A stretch of DNA of 64,000 bases, taken from positions 186,001 to 250,000 of the forward strand of contig JANFAH010000045.1 of NCBI GenBank assembly GCA_024663395.1. The letters are read 5' to 3'. Each line of letters starts with the position of its first letter. Position 1 is the stretch's first letter. The notes below the pieces were generated by a model. The model saw only the letters and a program-made list of their open reading frames with translations, made no database searches and was not told where the DNA came from. This DNA is from Pisolithus tinctorius (Eukaryota; Basidiomycota; Agaricomycetes; Boletales; Pisolithaceae). Below, piece after piece: positions 11,476 to 25,869 of the stretch. A program made the position numbers and the translations under genes.

Positions 11476-12314
11476 ATGCAAGCCATCCGCCTGGCCCGCT
11501 CGCGCGTTGCATTGCGTCGTCTCACTACCGCAGCACACGCGCCTGTTTCGCCGACAGCTGCACCCGCACAGTCCGTCATCCCACTCTCGAACATGGAGGC
11601 GCAGTGGGAGCAAATGTCCAAGAGCGATCAGGCCCTCGTACACCGACAACTCGAGGAGTTGCAGAAGAAAGATTGGAAACAGCTGTCGATCGATGAAAAG
11701 AAAGCTGGTGCGTAGGTTCGCCTCACGCTTGAGCGTCTCTTTTTTCGTGTTCGTTGTTCTTACAGTGTCATTTTTCATGTTTTCCGGTCTTGAAATGAAC
11801 GTTGGGTTTAACGTACCCGTGTCGTGATATCACTGGATTCTTTTCCGTCACTTCGCTCGAGAATAGCCTATTACGTCGCTTTCGGACCTCATGGACCTCG
11901 AGCTCCGGTTTCCCCTCCGGGTCAAGGGCTCAAGATCTTCTTCGCAACTTCGGGCCTCATCGGTGTCGCAGCAATGACGTATTTCGCGATCAGGTCATTT
12001 GGTACGTCTTTTTTTCTCACTGTGCCTTCCGACTCCCTCCTTCCTGGATGTTTGACGGACTGATTCTTCGTTCTGTGTTTTGGTACAAAAATTATAAACA
12101 GCTCCACCACCACCCAAGACTCTCAACCGCGAATGGGAAGAAGCATCCAACGAACGTGCACGCGAAGCAAAACTCAACCCCATCACAGGTACGCCAGAGT
12201 CCTCCCGACTCCTCCACTTGCTCTGGCGGCACGCTGACGGCCCCTCTCCCGCCCTCATCTTCAGGTATATCGTCAGAAGGGTACTCTGGGAAAGGTTTTG
12301 TTACGAACAAGTAA
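11476..12314 (+). CDS. COX5: Cytochrome c oxidase subunit IV (fungal Cox5), mitochondrial, 167 aa, 4 exons
   Basis: Nuclear-encoded subunit of respiratory complex IV in the inner membrane. Exons: 11476-11707, 11867-12001, 12102-12188, 12265-12314. The N-terminus (MQAIRLARSRVALRRL) is an Arg-rich amphipathic mitochondrial presequence without acidic residues. The matrix part has WKQLSIDEKKAAYYVAFGPHGPR, which matches the conserved region of fungal Cox5. One membrane helix follows (about residues 99-121, LKIFFATSGLIGVAAMTYF), then TLNREWEEAS and the inter-membrane-space tail. Intron 1 (159 nt) is longer than the rest. The start ATG lies in a good context (ccaccATG). Confidence 0.94.
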
Positions 12315-14322
12315 AAGCGTGTCGTTTGGTCGATCCAACGTGTCCTTTTCTTCCCCACTTATTGACATCATTCCCTTTATCTTCTATTTTACTTGGTTCG
12401 TTGTCGCTCCTCACTGTGTTGAGGAAGTAAGATTACTGGATAATAGGTGAGCCTTTGTGTGAGGCCGTTGCTATTTACCGGATCACGGACATGTGCGTAC
12501 GCCGGTACGAAGTTGTGCCGCCCTTGTGTTTTGATGGACAATATACTGTAATGGATGACAGACGCCAGGAGATCAAGTATTATTTGCCTGCCTTCTTCGC
12601 TTCCAAATGCTGTTATAGTATTTTCGCAACTGTTCTCTCTGCGTACGTGGTCTTTCTATCTGAGAGATTCAGCAAAGTGCTCTGTCCCTGTGGATGCTGA
12701 GGGACAGAGTAAGCCCCGATATTCGAAGCCCTACATAGCTTCTACGGTCGAAGGAGCAAAATTTGACCTCAGACTTGTCAGTCGCAACGTTCCGTGCCTC
12801 TATTTCCTGTATTTCCATCAGGTCTTTCTACATACATTGACCCCTTGCTTTCTTTGTTCCTTTCCTTAACAGCTTCCCTTGGCATGTTGAGGCTGTCAGC
12901 CTTGCTAGAGTGAGTGTGGTGAGACGATGCTTGGCACACCTTCGGTTGACTACACTACCACCTCGAGCAAACCCAAACCAGTGTACTACTGGGCTCCGGG
13001 GATCCTAAAGTCATCTATTGCTGAGTTGAACCTGCAATACTGTCCAGGCGAGATGCCTTCAATCAGGTCTACACCTGTCCGCACCGATCTAGTGGGCAAG
13101 GGACAGGCAGCAAATGAGACCACGTCTCAACTACGTATGCGGTCTAGTCCATGAAAAGGGGTGGGAGAACAACCAATACGTGGAACGGAACAGAAGCGGG
13201 CCGACGTGTGTACGCATAACCATCACAACCACATCAGTAATATGGCGGACAGCCCATTGCGGTGATGACGACCCCTAGGTCAATGCGCTAGGTCGCGGAG
13301 GGGGGGGGGGGGGGGGGCGCGGAAATGAATGTTCAATAAATTTGATGTGGGCGAAAAGCGAAGCACTTCGCAATCCACAAGGATGACATCGGTGTCACCA
13401 TGGTATACAATAGCCATCACTGCAACGCTAGGTTGTCATCAGCATTAAGGACGACGTGTGAATGCTGAAACAAATGAATTGGAAGGAATGATCGTTTAAC
13501 TAGCGGCCAGACCTGAACGCATGGTGCTCTTTGTTGGGAAAGCACCAGTCACGAAAGAGACCGTTGAACGAGTAGTGCATAAGAAGTGACTTGACCATCG
13601 CGGTGCTGCCGTGAGAGTTCCCTCGCCCACCCATTAACTTAACCTTAGCCTTAGCTTTGAATGGCACGAGAGACGCGGTAGTGTACAAGGGTCGCGCAGA
13701 TTTGAACGCAGTTTGTACCTCACCGACCTCAAACGCAAGTGGTTCCATCGACGACTCAGGCGACTCTATTTCCACATTTGAGAGACAATATCAGAATGAA
13801 TATCGAGCTACGAAAGATTGGTTTAGACTGCCGGCTTGCCAAGACCCTTATCCGCGTCAGGGTTCAGGTATACCTGGAGGACGTGTTGAGCAAACTGTAC
13901 GACATACGTAGGCCGTACGCATTTCGCACCTGTGTACCACCCACACCGTTCTCCCACTTCTGGTATCGTAGGGCGGTGACGCCTCTCTTCTCAGCAGCGA
14001 CACGCTCCGTCTCTTTCAATGACTGGCGAACGGCTCGTGCAGTGATTTGGGCGTACTTGTTGTACCTGGAAGGGAAAAAAAAAAAGCATAAGACGGTGAA
14101 TCAGTCACCGAAAACAACGATAGTGATAGCATACGTGAAAATGTTTCGCCAGGTTGCACTGCTCATCGTGGTCAAATGTTGCAAGTTAAACACACACACC
14201 TCAACTATCAGCGACTTTTTCCCGGGAATGTCCGTTGCGACCCCCGTGAAGACGGGTCGACCCAGGTTGTGACGCAATGACCTCTTCCATTCCCCACTTG
14301 CAACGGTTGTACTGGGTCCACG
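12315..14322. other. Intergenic, no recognised gene; G18 homopolymer
   Basis: About 2 kb without a gene I can support. Short open frames near 12.55-13.15 kb and 13.65-14.27 kb show no known motifs. A run of 18 G lies at 13300-13317. A degenerate or species-specific gene on either strand cannot be excluded. Confidence 0.45.
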
Positions 14323-15497
<1,175 letters not shown>

Positions 15498-15971
15498 GGA
15501 TCATATCGCCGCACATATTATATTCATCATTATACATAGCAAGACCTTGTACGATAGAGTGGACGACGGACTAGGAATAGTTATGGTTATTGCTATTGCC
15601 GCATAGCTGCGCAGCATTATTGCGAGTGCAGTAAACCCCCTATAGCATAAATATGGTTCGTGAGGGGTATAAAGTGGAGGATACATGTACAGGATAATTG
15701 TCACTTTGGTCCGAAAGCAAATATCGTTATAGTGCCCGAATGAAACCTCGTGTCTGTCTGCGTGTCCGACGGGTAGGGAAGAGGAAATCATCTGACTGCC
15801 ACCCATTGCAGGTGGCACAAATGACCTGGCCTTTTTACTGCCACTGCTTCATAAACATCGGTCATAAGAGATTCATAACATCTGTGGCGCCATCTGTTGT
15901 ATGAGTGTGCGTGTCCTTGGGTGCATGGTATGGTAGGTGTGATGTGCGTGGGGTAGTGACCCTGAGTCTTC
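15498..15971. other. Intergenic between convergent genes
   Basis: Tail-to-tail spacer between the Rab gene and the phosphatase gene. No gene seen. Confidence 0.5.
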
Positions 15972-16589
15972 TCATAGTCGCTGTAGCTTGTCTGCGTACT
16001 CGCGAAGCTGCTGTACGAACCCGAAATTGGGCTCTGCAGATCGTCTCTTCAACTTGACATATTGGATAGCCCGCTCAGTGGTGTATCCATACTCGGCAAT
16101 AAGGTACGCGCAGACAACCGACGTGCTACGGCTGACGCCTTCCACGCAGTGAACGAGCACGCGCGCATTAGGATCTCGTAATGCATCGCGGATAAATTTC
16201 GTCGTCCCAGGTAACTTATCCACGAGTTCAGCAAAGGGAAGGTCCTCCAAGTTGCACTGAACGTGTTGAAGGTGGATGTTACGCGGGACGGCAACATGGC
16301 CACACATGGCGGAGAGGACGTGAGTGACTCCCAGCGAAGCGAGCGAGGCAGAGTTTTCTGCGAAAGCGAGGTCGGAGACAAACAATCGAGGGAGGATTTC
16401 AGAAGCGCTGGGTGGGCGGAGAGCATAAGGTGTCTCTCGGGAAACAGGGGAGGCTGCGGGCCAAGTGGCGGCGGTCATGGGAGCAGATGTGGATGGTGTG
16501 ACGGAGTGATTTGCAGGATGGGTGGTAGATATACTGAGCCTTCCTCGACGTGTCTGGGAGATGTAGTATGTGAGCAAGCGTGTATCCAT
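15972..16589 (-). CDS. Dual-specificity protein phosphatase, 205 aa, single exon
   Basis: Cysteine-based phosphatase. The active-site signature HCVEGVSRS places the nucleophile Cys at residue 148 and the phosphate-binding Arg at 154; the likely general acid is Asp116 in LEDLPF. The ILPRLFVSD start of the catalytic domain (about residue 65), the VTHVLSAMC strand and the AEYGYTTERAIQYVKLKR helix match atypical DUSP enzymes. The first 60 residues are Ser/Thr/Pro-rich and variable. The frame stays open upstream to 16760. That longer form would add a very hydrophobic segment and could give a membrane-anchored protein. I chose the ATG at 16589 because the domain family is usually soluble. Substrate unknown. 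Confidence 0.88.
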   Translation of the reverse strand: MDTRLLTYYISQTRRGRLSISTTHPANHSVTPSTSAPMTAATWPAASPVSRETPYALRPPSASEILPRLFVSDLAFAENSASLASLGVTHVLSAMCGHVAVPRNIHLQHVQCNLEDLPFAELVDKLPGTTKFIRDALRDPNARVLVHCVEGVSRSTSVVCAYLIAEYGYTTERAIQYVKLKRRSAEPNFGFVQQLREYADKLQRL

Positions 16590-17579
16590 TGTGAAGAAGA
16601 AGAAAGTGGCGACGATGATGATATTTAAAAGAAATACGAAGATGGATCGAAGGAAACGGATGAAAAAAATGTGATGGAAGGGCGATGAGGGATCCATCCA
16701 AAGCACAAACTCACCATGACGACTTTTTGACGGGATATGATATGGAGCTGTCAAGGGCAATATGCCTGAACTTAAAGGTTCGTGGCTTGGTAGGTAACGA
16801 GGTGTTGGTGCGAGAGTGGGAGTGATGCCACGGGTGCACGATTTGGCTATCGAGATGAACAGACATGCAGGGGGCCCCTGCTTTTTTGTATATGAAGAAG
16901 CTTGGGCCGCCTAGGCCAAACCGCTGACGTTGAGGTCAAGGCGAGGCTGGACTGTATTTTAGGCTGTTCTGCGCTGCGGAAGCGAAGCGTTGGAGGGGCA
17001 AGGCGATGAAAGGGGGGAGTATATCCGCCTTGAACCGGCAACGGGACCCTTTTTGTCGCTGGACTAGACGGGCGGTAATCTGACGAGATCCTTTTGAAGG
17101 GAAAAAAAATACACGGCACCTCGTAACCTGTGAAATCGATAACAGCGAGGGTACAGCCTCGACGAGAGCCGGTTAAGACTCGACTCCGTTGGGACGGCAC
17201 TCCCATGAGGCTATGCTGCAACACTGGAATTGAGCTTATGGAGCTCCCAGGCGCTCATTAGTGATACCACGTCCTTTTCATTTCTGCGTGAGGCCCTGTG
17301 AAGCCCAATCCGCAAGGGTGTGGCATGTATGAGAATGTCGTTCCACATGTCGCATCTCCACTTCCGCTTTCATGACGCAGTGTAAACGGACTACATACGC
17401 ACGACACGCAAAGGAACGAGGTACTAGGAAAACGGTAATCTCCATACAGCTTGCCAGCTTGCTGAGAACACGACTATCACTTTTTACGGTACTGCAATCA
17501 AGAGAATTTCCAAAGACTGTGTTCCACGATGGCGACCACAATTATAGCGGTCGTACCGCGAATCTTGTGTCAAATAAAT
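16590..17579. other. Intergenic, no recognised gene
   Basis: Spacer between the phosphatase start and the eIF4A stop, both on the minus strand. It should hold the phosphatase promoter and the eIF4A 3' UTR. No coding region is supported. Confidence 0.45.
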
Positions 17580-19128
17580 CTAAATGAGATCGCTAGAGAT
17601 GTGTGCATATGGTTAGCTGACTGATAAGTTGCCGCGTAGTACGAACGATACTCACGCAACGTTAAGAGGCATCTCGTCAATCTGCGTGTTGTAGAATTCT
17701 GCGCCAGAGCAGATCTACCTCAGTACCTGCCAAATCAAGTTGTTGTACGAATGACGCTTACGTTCGATATCTCTCAGCATCCTGACGTCTTCGGTCGTGA
17801 CAAAGTTGATGGCTACGCCTTTACGTCCGAACCGCCCACCGCGTCCAATGCGGTGAATGTAGTTCTCCCGGTTTGTCGGAAGGTCATAGTTGATTACGAG
17901 TGAAACTTGCTGGACATCAATTCCGCGAGCCAAAAGATCCGTAGTGATGAGGACACGAGATGAGCCAGACCGGAATTCCTTCATTAAAACCTCTCTTTGC
18001 TTTTGTTCCATGTCTCCGTGCTGTTCCGACGAAGGGGAAAGACAAACGGATTAATCACGAAAAACACTGCTCCGGACCGTCACCCACCATGGCCGAGACC
18101 GTAAACTCTCGTAGATGCATCTTCTCGGTCAACCAGTCGACCTTCCGTCTCGTATTGCAAAAGATGACCGCCTGCGTAATCGTCACAGTCTCGTACAAAT
18201 CGCAAAGCGTGTCCAATTTCCACTCCTCCTTTTCAACTGCGATGTAGAATTGTTTGATACCCTCAAGCGTCAGCTCATCTCTCTTGACGAGAATTCGAAC
18301 GGGATCCCTCATAAATTTCTTCGTCACCTCCAAAACATCGGCCGGCATCGTCGCAGAAAGGAGGACTACTTGGGTGTCGCTCGGCAGCAACTGGAAAAGC
18401 TCGTAAATCTGGTCCTTGAAACCACGGGACAACATCTCGTCGGCTTCGTCGAGACAGAAGATTTTGATGTGATCTGTCTTGAGTGCTCGTCGGTTGATCA
18501 TGTCGTATACCCGGCCAGGGGTGCCGACGACGACCTGCACGCCCTCCTGCAACTTAGCCATATCTTCACGAACGTTTGTACCGCCAACGCAGGCATGGCA
18601 TTCGATGTTCATGTAGTCGCCCAAAGCGATGACGACTTTCTGGATCTGCTGAGCCAGCTCGCGGGTAGGTGCCAAAATGAGGGCTTGACACCCTTTTATG
18701 CTCATATCGAGCTGCTGGAGGATGGATATCGAGAAGGTAGCGGTTTTACCGGTACCGGATTGGGCTTGCGCGATGACATCGTGACCTTTGATCACGGGGA
18801 CGATAGCGCGCTGCTGGATAGCGGATGGACGTTCGAAACTAGTAAGGAATTAATGTACTAAACTACTATACTTCGAGGAAGAAATTACCCGTAGGCATAA
18901 ATACCGCGGAGGAGTTCCGGCTTCAAATCCATGTTGTCGAAGCTGAAGGAAGACGATCAACTCTCGATTCAGAAGGTCAGGATACATCGAGACGTACTTG
19001 TCTACGACCTGGTCCCAATTGGACTCGATCTCGGTGTCGGGGATATCTTGGAGTTGTTCTTCTCTGAAGGCAAAATCAGACAGACGCTGGGGTGACAGAT
19101 GTTGGACGGTGTGAGCCACTCACGCCAT
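17580..19128 (-). CDS. TIF1: Translation initiation factor eIF4A (DEAD-box RNA helicase), 396 aa, 7 exons
   Basis: ATP-dependent helicase of the cap-binding eIF4F complex. Exons in transcript order: 19128-19124, 19063-18998, 18942-18889, 18838-18088, 18020-17762, 17698-17656, 17592-17580. The Q motif is at FERPSAIQQ (43-51); motif I AQSGTGKT (67-74); Ia [14 protein letters not shown] (172-175); III SAT; then DLLARGIDV and motif [12 protein letters not shown]. The end [18 protein letters not shown] is diagnostic for eIF4A rather than FAL1/eIF4A3. The first coding exon is 5 nt (ATGGC) and the last 13 nt. Reading through the last donor would give a stop directly after NVA, so the final short exon is needed for the usual ADLI end. 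Length equals yeast eIF4A within one residue. Confidence 0.96.
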
Positions 19129-22100
19129 GATTCTCTCTTCTTTTTGTATTCGAGGTCGACTAACTCTGTAGATCGACTGGGTCGTTGGGTGTGCAAGTTG
19201 CAAGTGATCAAGCGGATCGATAGACCTGATATGATCTAAACAAAATTTCTTTTCCCCTCAGCGACAACGGGTGGAGGGCTACGGCAATTCCCGTGTTTTT
19301 TTCGCGCCCAGACGTGGGAACTCTGCCCCGGACAGCTCGACTGTTGTCCATTATCTTATCTAGGATACTCAACGTTTATACCATCCGTTTGTATCAACTG
19401 ACATTCAGCATTGCTACGTCATCAGGACCAATCCAAACTTGCGATGAATCCTGCGCACGAGAACGCGTCCGAGCCACTGGAATTCGGTATCACTCGTTAC
19501 GATTCATGGACGAAAACACCCGCAGTACGGAATCCAGTTTTTCATAGAAGAACCCTGCCGATCAATTCCAACATACCGTAACGGGAGCTGCCAGCGCGGA
19601 GCATGCTGTGTGGGTTTAAACCGTGCGTGGTTCGGGAAAGCCGGGACATAAGCACCCACTTACCAAGACGGCTAGTGCTATGCAGCACAGGTCACCGTCA
19701 ATAACTGGAAAGTAGATGTGTCGTAAAAAGAGCGCCGCAAGCCGTATTGGACAAGAAACACGTGTTATTCCGGCAAAGAGTCTTATCGACCGAGTTTGGC
19801 TTGGGCGTTGAAAAGCAGTGCGAAGCGGGGCCGAGCTGACGAAGGCTAGGGACTGCGGGGGCAAGGCCTCGATCGGTGTTTCGATGAGATGCGATCAAAC
19901 CTACGTGACTCTGGTACCGTGCTCCACATCTACAACGAAGGACGCCAAGGATTCTGTAAAGGCGACCATTCGGGTTACTCTGTAACTGTCATTGGAAATG
20001 CTCAAACGTTAAAGGCGACGTTACAATTCGAGACTCCTGGTTTTGAGCGTCATTGGACTGAAGTTTCCACTGCCCGAGAACCTACGTGCTGCTCTTCAAG
20101 GGATCGGTTCCGCGGAGAGCAGATCATCCCCGAGTTTACATCAAACGTTATGATGATCATGTTCAACTTTGTAAACGGGGTAAAATCCCCGAATCAACCA
20201 GCCGCCGGAGGTTCTTGCTAACGTCATGCTGCGGAACATTGCCTCCTCACTACGATCCGGCTGACATCAGCTCCACCTCTAGCATCGGTGTGTATTCGCA
20301 CTCTGCTTTTTCTTCTCTATCGCCGGGATATTATTTTTGGGTTTGGTTATCTATCTCGGCGGTGATGGGGAGTGCCAAGAAGAGGCTCCGTCATATCTTC
20401 AGACCATCAGTTTCAGTGGTGGAATTCATAAAACATTGCAACTTCGTCGATAAATCGCCCAATCGGTATCCGAGAGCAGGTATTTCCCTCACCTATCTAC
20501 AGGCGGGGTGGCGGTGCGCGTACTAATTTCCGCACATAGTTGTGGATTCGGTTTGGGTGATACTGTTCCGTTGTCATTTTCATTCGTTTACTATTTTGCT
20601 CCCCGGTTCTTGTATAGGAGGCACTGGACCGTATAGATCCGCGAATACTTTTCTTTTCAAAGTTTTATGATCCGAGGCTCTGCATGGCTTGCCAATTTCG
20701 CCCTCCCTGCGCTCGTACTGCGAAGAGCGCAGTAATTTGCGGTTTAATTTGAGAATCTCGTCATAAAAAATTGAAAGCCCCCTGGAAGCAGCCAGCTGCC
20801 TCGTAAGCATCCTGTCACGAATAGGTATGTTGCTGTGCCCTCCTGGAAACGCATGATACATCAGTGCTGTTACGGCGTCTGATTTAGTGTTGCCGCGAAG
20901 TGAACTAGCCGACCAGTTCCATCCACTTCGATAATGACGAGGGGTAACGATGTGAGTTCGCGAGAGTTGCGAGGTGGCAATTCCGTCTGACCCTGAGTAG
21001 TACTAGGTTGTGGTCATGAGTGTCTAGTACCCATATGTATGAACGCAACAATCCCTGGTCCATTAATCCAAAAATCACAGGCAGATTACTGTCTAGAGGC
21101 TGGCATGTATTTGTGTAGATTCTGCTCGAGTCATCACACATCCTGCTCATTTACAAAATGTTGCTGAAGCACAACTTGCCATCAAATCACCAACAGCCCA
21201 TGCGGTGATTGGACTAGAAATGGTATCGTCTTGATTGTTAGCAACAAAATCAGTCATGACTGTCAGTCGGTCTTACTTCTAGGCCGTACCACTGCCTGGA
21301 GCAAGTTCATGTGAAAAAGTAGACTCGTTGCAACCCATCCACGGGCTAAATCAGGTGCTGTAATCCTTCTCACTGGGGAGTCCAGATGGCGTTGAAGATG
21401 GAAAATCCGTGTGTCTCCATCCCCAAGGTCGAAGGCCATTCATTGAATTGCTATTGGGGTGGATGGCAAACACCCAAAATTTACTTTGCTCAAGGCTCTT
21501 AAGTCATAACTGCAAATGCATATCTATCCATATCTATACACATGTACTAATTTGGAGTAAGCTAATATGTACACTGGAGACAGACCTGCGACGCGAGGTG
21601 AAGGAAGTGCAGTTTTGGACATATGGCCAGAGTTGCCACTTCGGTCCACCTCAAACTGAGTTCAGTTCGACAGTAACACTCCCAAGAGACCACAACGCTC
21701 TTGCCCCCAGCTTTGGCATCGGCAGCCGTTGCCGTTGGTTTCTTGTGCCTGACTGACGGAGAAGTCAGCACTTCTATTGGTGATGACTCTCCCTTGTCTG
21801 TTATCCATCCTTTGTTGCCATCTGCTTTGACACGACATGTGAACACGAGTCGCGGTCTCTCCTGACTCTGGCTCCGAGCTCGGTTCGGCTCCATAATTCT
21901 GGGCCCTACCAGTCCTGATGGTGGCGATTGCGCTAGGTCACCACAATGTCACATTTCTAATGCAGAGTGAAGATTGCCTCAAGGTCGACATCTGGACCTG
22001 GTAACGAAGGCGGAGGGCGGAAAGGAAAGAAGGGAAAAGAGAAAGAGAGGCAGACGCCTTTTGCTCCCCGGCCTGATACAACTCAGAAGCCAAGGAGTGA

Positions 22101-22981
22101 GACTAGTGTAGAAGTGATCCACATGGAATTGTATTCAAATTACACAGAAGAGGTAAGGATGAAATCAACTGAAAGTTCTAGACCCCCTATTATCGGTGAT
22201 GCCGCAGTTTCTTCCCCTGGCTTCAAACTTCTTCGTTGCAAGCATGTGCAGCTACAATTGGGTACTATTGGGTGCGCGGTTCACCCTTTCGAATTTCATC
22301 GTTTGAGGGCAATCGAGGCACCTCCACTCATGAATGCATGACGACCAACACGGTCAAGAAATTTATCAGCTCAGAATCAGATACTCCACTGTCAATTGCT
22401 GCAATCTTTAAGACACTTCAGGACATGGTAATTATTGACGACGATTCATTCGACAAAATTCTTGGTAATCTGTCGCTCCCCATGTAAACCATTGCTGCCT
22501 ACGCGACAGCTGTCGAGCATTTTTGTAACCCCGCCACCACATCGTTATTGGTACGTGCCACTTGCGGTTTGCCGTTCTTGCCACCTAGTACCATCCTTCC
22601 CATTTTCAAGTCTTGAGTGTTTTCTGTTGGATCCAAGGGGCAAAGAGCAACAGCCCCTTCCGGGTCACAGCCTCAAAGGTTGAAACCGTTGAGGGGCTGA
22701 AAAGGGGATCAAGGTTAAGGCCAATAGACGTCTCGCTAGTGTATTCGAGGCTGCCTTGAAACTATACAAGACCTCAGATGCCGATGAGCTTACAGAGATT
22801 CCTGGTAGTATGGGCACGGGTCAGCTCCTAACACATTTGTGTGAAGACTTCAGGATCACGCTAATACCGGGGTGCCGCACAACTGTGACATACAGATCGG
22901 GTTGTCCGAGTGAGTGGTCACTCAGGGAGTGTATTGTTGCACACAGCGAGCGGGCACTCGACGTCACGACGACCAAGCACG
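19129..22981. other. Long intergenic stretch, no recognised gene
   Basis: Nearly 4 kb between eIF4A and COG6. It holds only short frames without known motifs. A Lys/Gly/Arg-rich stretch near 21.97-22.10 kb (+) and frames at 19.89-20.5 kb (+) are the most protein-like but do not join into a gene I can defend. Composition remains of the gene-rich type. Confidence 0.4.
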
Positions 22982-25869
22982 CTAAGCCTCCTCCTCCAAA
23001 CCAAAAATCTGCCACAACAACCCAACCTGTCCAAACGGCCTCTCCCTCCCCAACAACACACTCCCCGCTTCGTACCTCGCCTTCCCACTCTTCACTTCCT
23101 CACACAACTTTTCATACGCGTGCACGAGTCTTCTCAATGCTTCGCGGTGCACGCGACCCGCGATCGCGGCAGACGAGAGAGGCGCAAGACGTGGGGATGA
23201 GACCGTATCTGGCGTGGAGAGCCACAGGGAGAATTTGGAAAGCGAGAGTTGAAGCGTAGCGGGTTCGGTCGCGGGCAGGCGGGATAGTGGTGTCTGTTTT
23301 GTCGGTGTGCGATCGGGCAAGCATCACACGTCAGCGGGGATGAAAGAATGTATCGACAACACGAGCGTAAACGCACCGCCGGATCTTTCGTTTCCAAGGT
23401 ATGCACAGCGTCCCAAAGCGAAGCATCTCGAAGAGTGTGATCATACTGTTCCATTAAACCCTTCATTAGAAAACCACACCAACCCCCCAGAATGTAAGAG
23501 GGGAAGAGAAAATGGCCTCACATGATCGTCCTCCAATGCACACAGTCTATCCTGGGTGATCCTTTCGATCTCTTCTTGCTTAACCCGCGTGAATGAGAAG
23601 GGCTCTAGTACGTTCTGGGGAAGCACCAGGTTGATCAGTACCGCTCAGCATCTGTCGCCAAATGGATGGAAGAAAGGAATGGCATGACTGACGCACATTC
23701 CGCACACACCTTCAAATAACATAAACAATTCAGCACGAACACAGCACTATCCCATTGAGGACGTAGACGGGCTTTTTCTTCAGATGCAGCGGCACACATG
23801 GCAATAGCAGGGTCGACCATGATATCCAGGATCCGATTGAATCCCTTTGTTGCATTTGCATTTGCATCACCGTCGTTCCCATTATTCCCAGCATCACTGT
23901 CGTCTTCACTATCACCTTCGTCTTTATCGTCCATCTTTTCAGTCCCACTCGTTGGAGATGGATCCACACCCTCATCTAGTAAAGACGAATCATAAACCTG
24001 CATGATTTCCCTGAGAACCTGTGCATGGTCCATGATGAAATTGGGAGGCGCAAGCGATGGGTCGTCGAGGTCCTGTTATGTTGGTCGTCAGAGAGAAACC
24101 GATAGGACGACAAGTCACTTACCAGCGGTATCCGGAGTATCGCTCTGCCCTGTGCTTCAATCGTATCGAAGAACACTTTATAACTGGCCTGTGTGATCCT
24201 GCATACATTTATCAGGACGACTCAACGTAGCTGGTTCAACAAACGACACGCCAAAGGACTATCAAGTGGAAAAGGAGCACACGCACTCTCGTAGTGTATC
24301 CGACAAGACAGATCGATCCCCGATCGTGCGTTGCATCGTCAAGGCGTAGTATTGCAGTAGATTCGCAACCTTGTAGCATACAATGCTGTCGTTTTGGGCG
24401 CGGATGGTCTGGAGGACACGGAGCTGCAGCAACGGAGAGTAGTAAATTGTGGATATGCAAAGTCGACCATGTAACCTACCTTGAGTGGCACACACAACTT
24501 GCGGACTCCGGCATCCAACAAGTCCCTTATCCATTCCTCCTCTACACTGTCACCAGCCACTCGCACCTCACCCACCATCCGCTTCGCGCGCCCCGACAAC
24601 CCGAAGAGACTTTCGAAAAACTCGCATTCGGCTGCGATGGCTTGGTGGACCCATGCAAGCATGTCGCCGATATATCGGATAGGATCGTGCGCATGGAGCT
24701 CTATGGGACGCGGGAGACCAGAAGGCCCCCCACGTGTGAGCGCGTTTAGGAAGAGGTTGAGAAGAGCGTTCTGTTTTGTTTGGGAGAGGACCGTAAGAGC
24801 TTCTCTAGAGGATAGGGGGGGAAGGGGGAGGGGGGGGTGAACAACGATCCAAGCTCGAGGGAGAAGGGAGTAAACGTACGAAAGGAGCTCTGGTCTTTGA
24901 GAAAGACGTCTTACGGACTCGAGCATCGTAGGACTGACTTCGAGATGGTTCTCTGAACTCAGCCTGCGGAATTCGAACGTACACCATCGATAAATTTTGT
25001 CGTACCCTTGTTCGAGGTAAGATGCCGTCGTCGACATGATGTCCATCCTGGACATACGTCAAACAGCCAAAACAAACCCTCGGTGGGGGTAAGAGAGGGT
25101 GAGGGCTTACCCTGCCTTGGTGGGACCATCCTCCCCGGACATGAGGACCCTGCAATCAACGCGAATACGCACTGTCTTGTCCATAGCGAGGAAGAATCGG
25201 GGTCCGACAGGGACATCCCGAGAGGTGAGGGCCTCGATTTCGTCGTCAGTAAGGGTGAAGCGATCAAGGAAGAGTGTGACGATGGATTTGCGCGTCTCTA
25301 CTTGATGTCTACGTGCAATTCAGTGCGCGGGTGAGGGTGGGAGGGCAGGGAGAAACGGACCTCTCTTGCTGCAGACTCTCGGCGTGTTCTAGCAATGAAT
25401 GGCTTGCTTCTTCTGTTAACTTGAGCTGCGCCTCTGCTTCGTCGCAGTACACACGCATCTCAGCAACGAGTCGCTCCAAGTCATCTAGTTTCTAGGCGAC
25501 GGTATAGGGATGTTCATGTCCAAACCCACGTACACGCACTTGATTGACCTCTCCGAACGCATGCAAGAAATGCACACTTTCCCCGGCGAGTTTGTTCTCG
25601 AGATCGCGTTGCAGATTCTTCCTCGCGCGTGCAGCTGTCTCATCAATGACATCGTCCTGCGGGTGCTGCTGTTCCGTGTCTTCATCCGAGTCACTGGAGT
25701 CGTCGCCATCGTTGTCGGCAGTGTCGACTGCACTGTCTGGTTGGGGTGGGCTGTACAGCTGAGAGAGTGTCTGGAGAGCTTCTACCGTGGCTGGGTCTGT
25801 GAACGACGTTGCGAGTATCTTCCGCAGACGATGTGTGATTGGATTGCGGGTCGTCGTGTCCGACGGCAT
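22982..25869 (-). CDS. COG6: Conserved oligomeric Golgi complex subunit 6 (COG6), 733 aa, 11 exons
   Basis: Tethering subunit for retrograde vesicles within the Golgi. Exons in transcript order: 25869-25540, 25491-25361, 25308-25111, 25047-24880, 24804-24480, 24423-24287, 24198-24123, 24072-23710, 23614-23522, 23445-23377, 23293-22982. All phases agree; introns 48-95 nt. Recognisable family blocks are KLDDLERLV, EALTSRDVPVG, the YRWCTFEFRR segment, the GLPRPIELHAHDPIRYIGDMLAWVH region (around residue 310), WDSAVFVLNCL, ALEDDH, LSKFSLWLS and the C-terminal GRERPFGQVGLLWQIF. Exon 8 contains an Asp/Gly/Asn-rich insertion. The Asp/Ser-rich N-terminal part is variable in fungi. A diverged copy of exons 8-9 sits near 8 kb. 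Confidence 0.95.

Noticed and set aside
12555..13154. Possible small genes after COX5
   Set aside because: Frames lack motifs and splice logic; I could not build a coherent protein.
18115..18861. 248-codon open frame on the plus strand inside eIF4A
   Set aside because: Exact antisense shadow of the highly biased eIF4A coding exon.
21967..22487. Lys/Arg/Gly-rich and acidic frames before COG6
   Set aside because: Resemble low-complexity ends of hypothetical proteins, but nothing links them into one gene.
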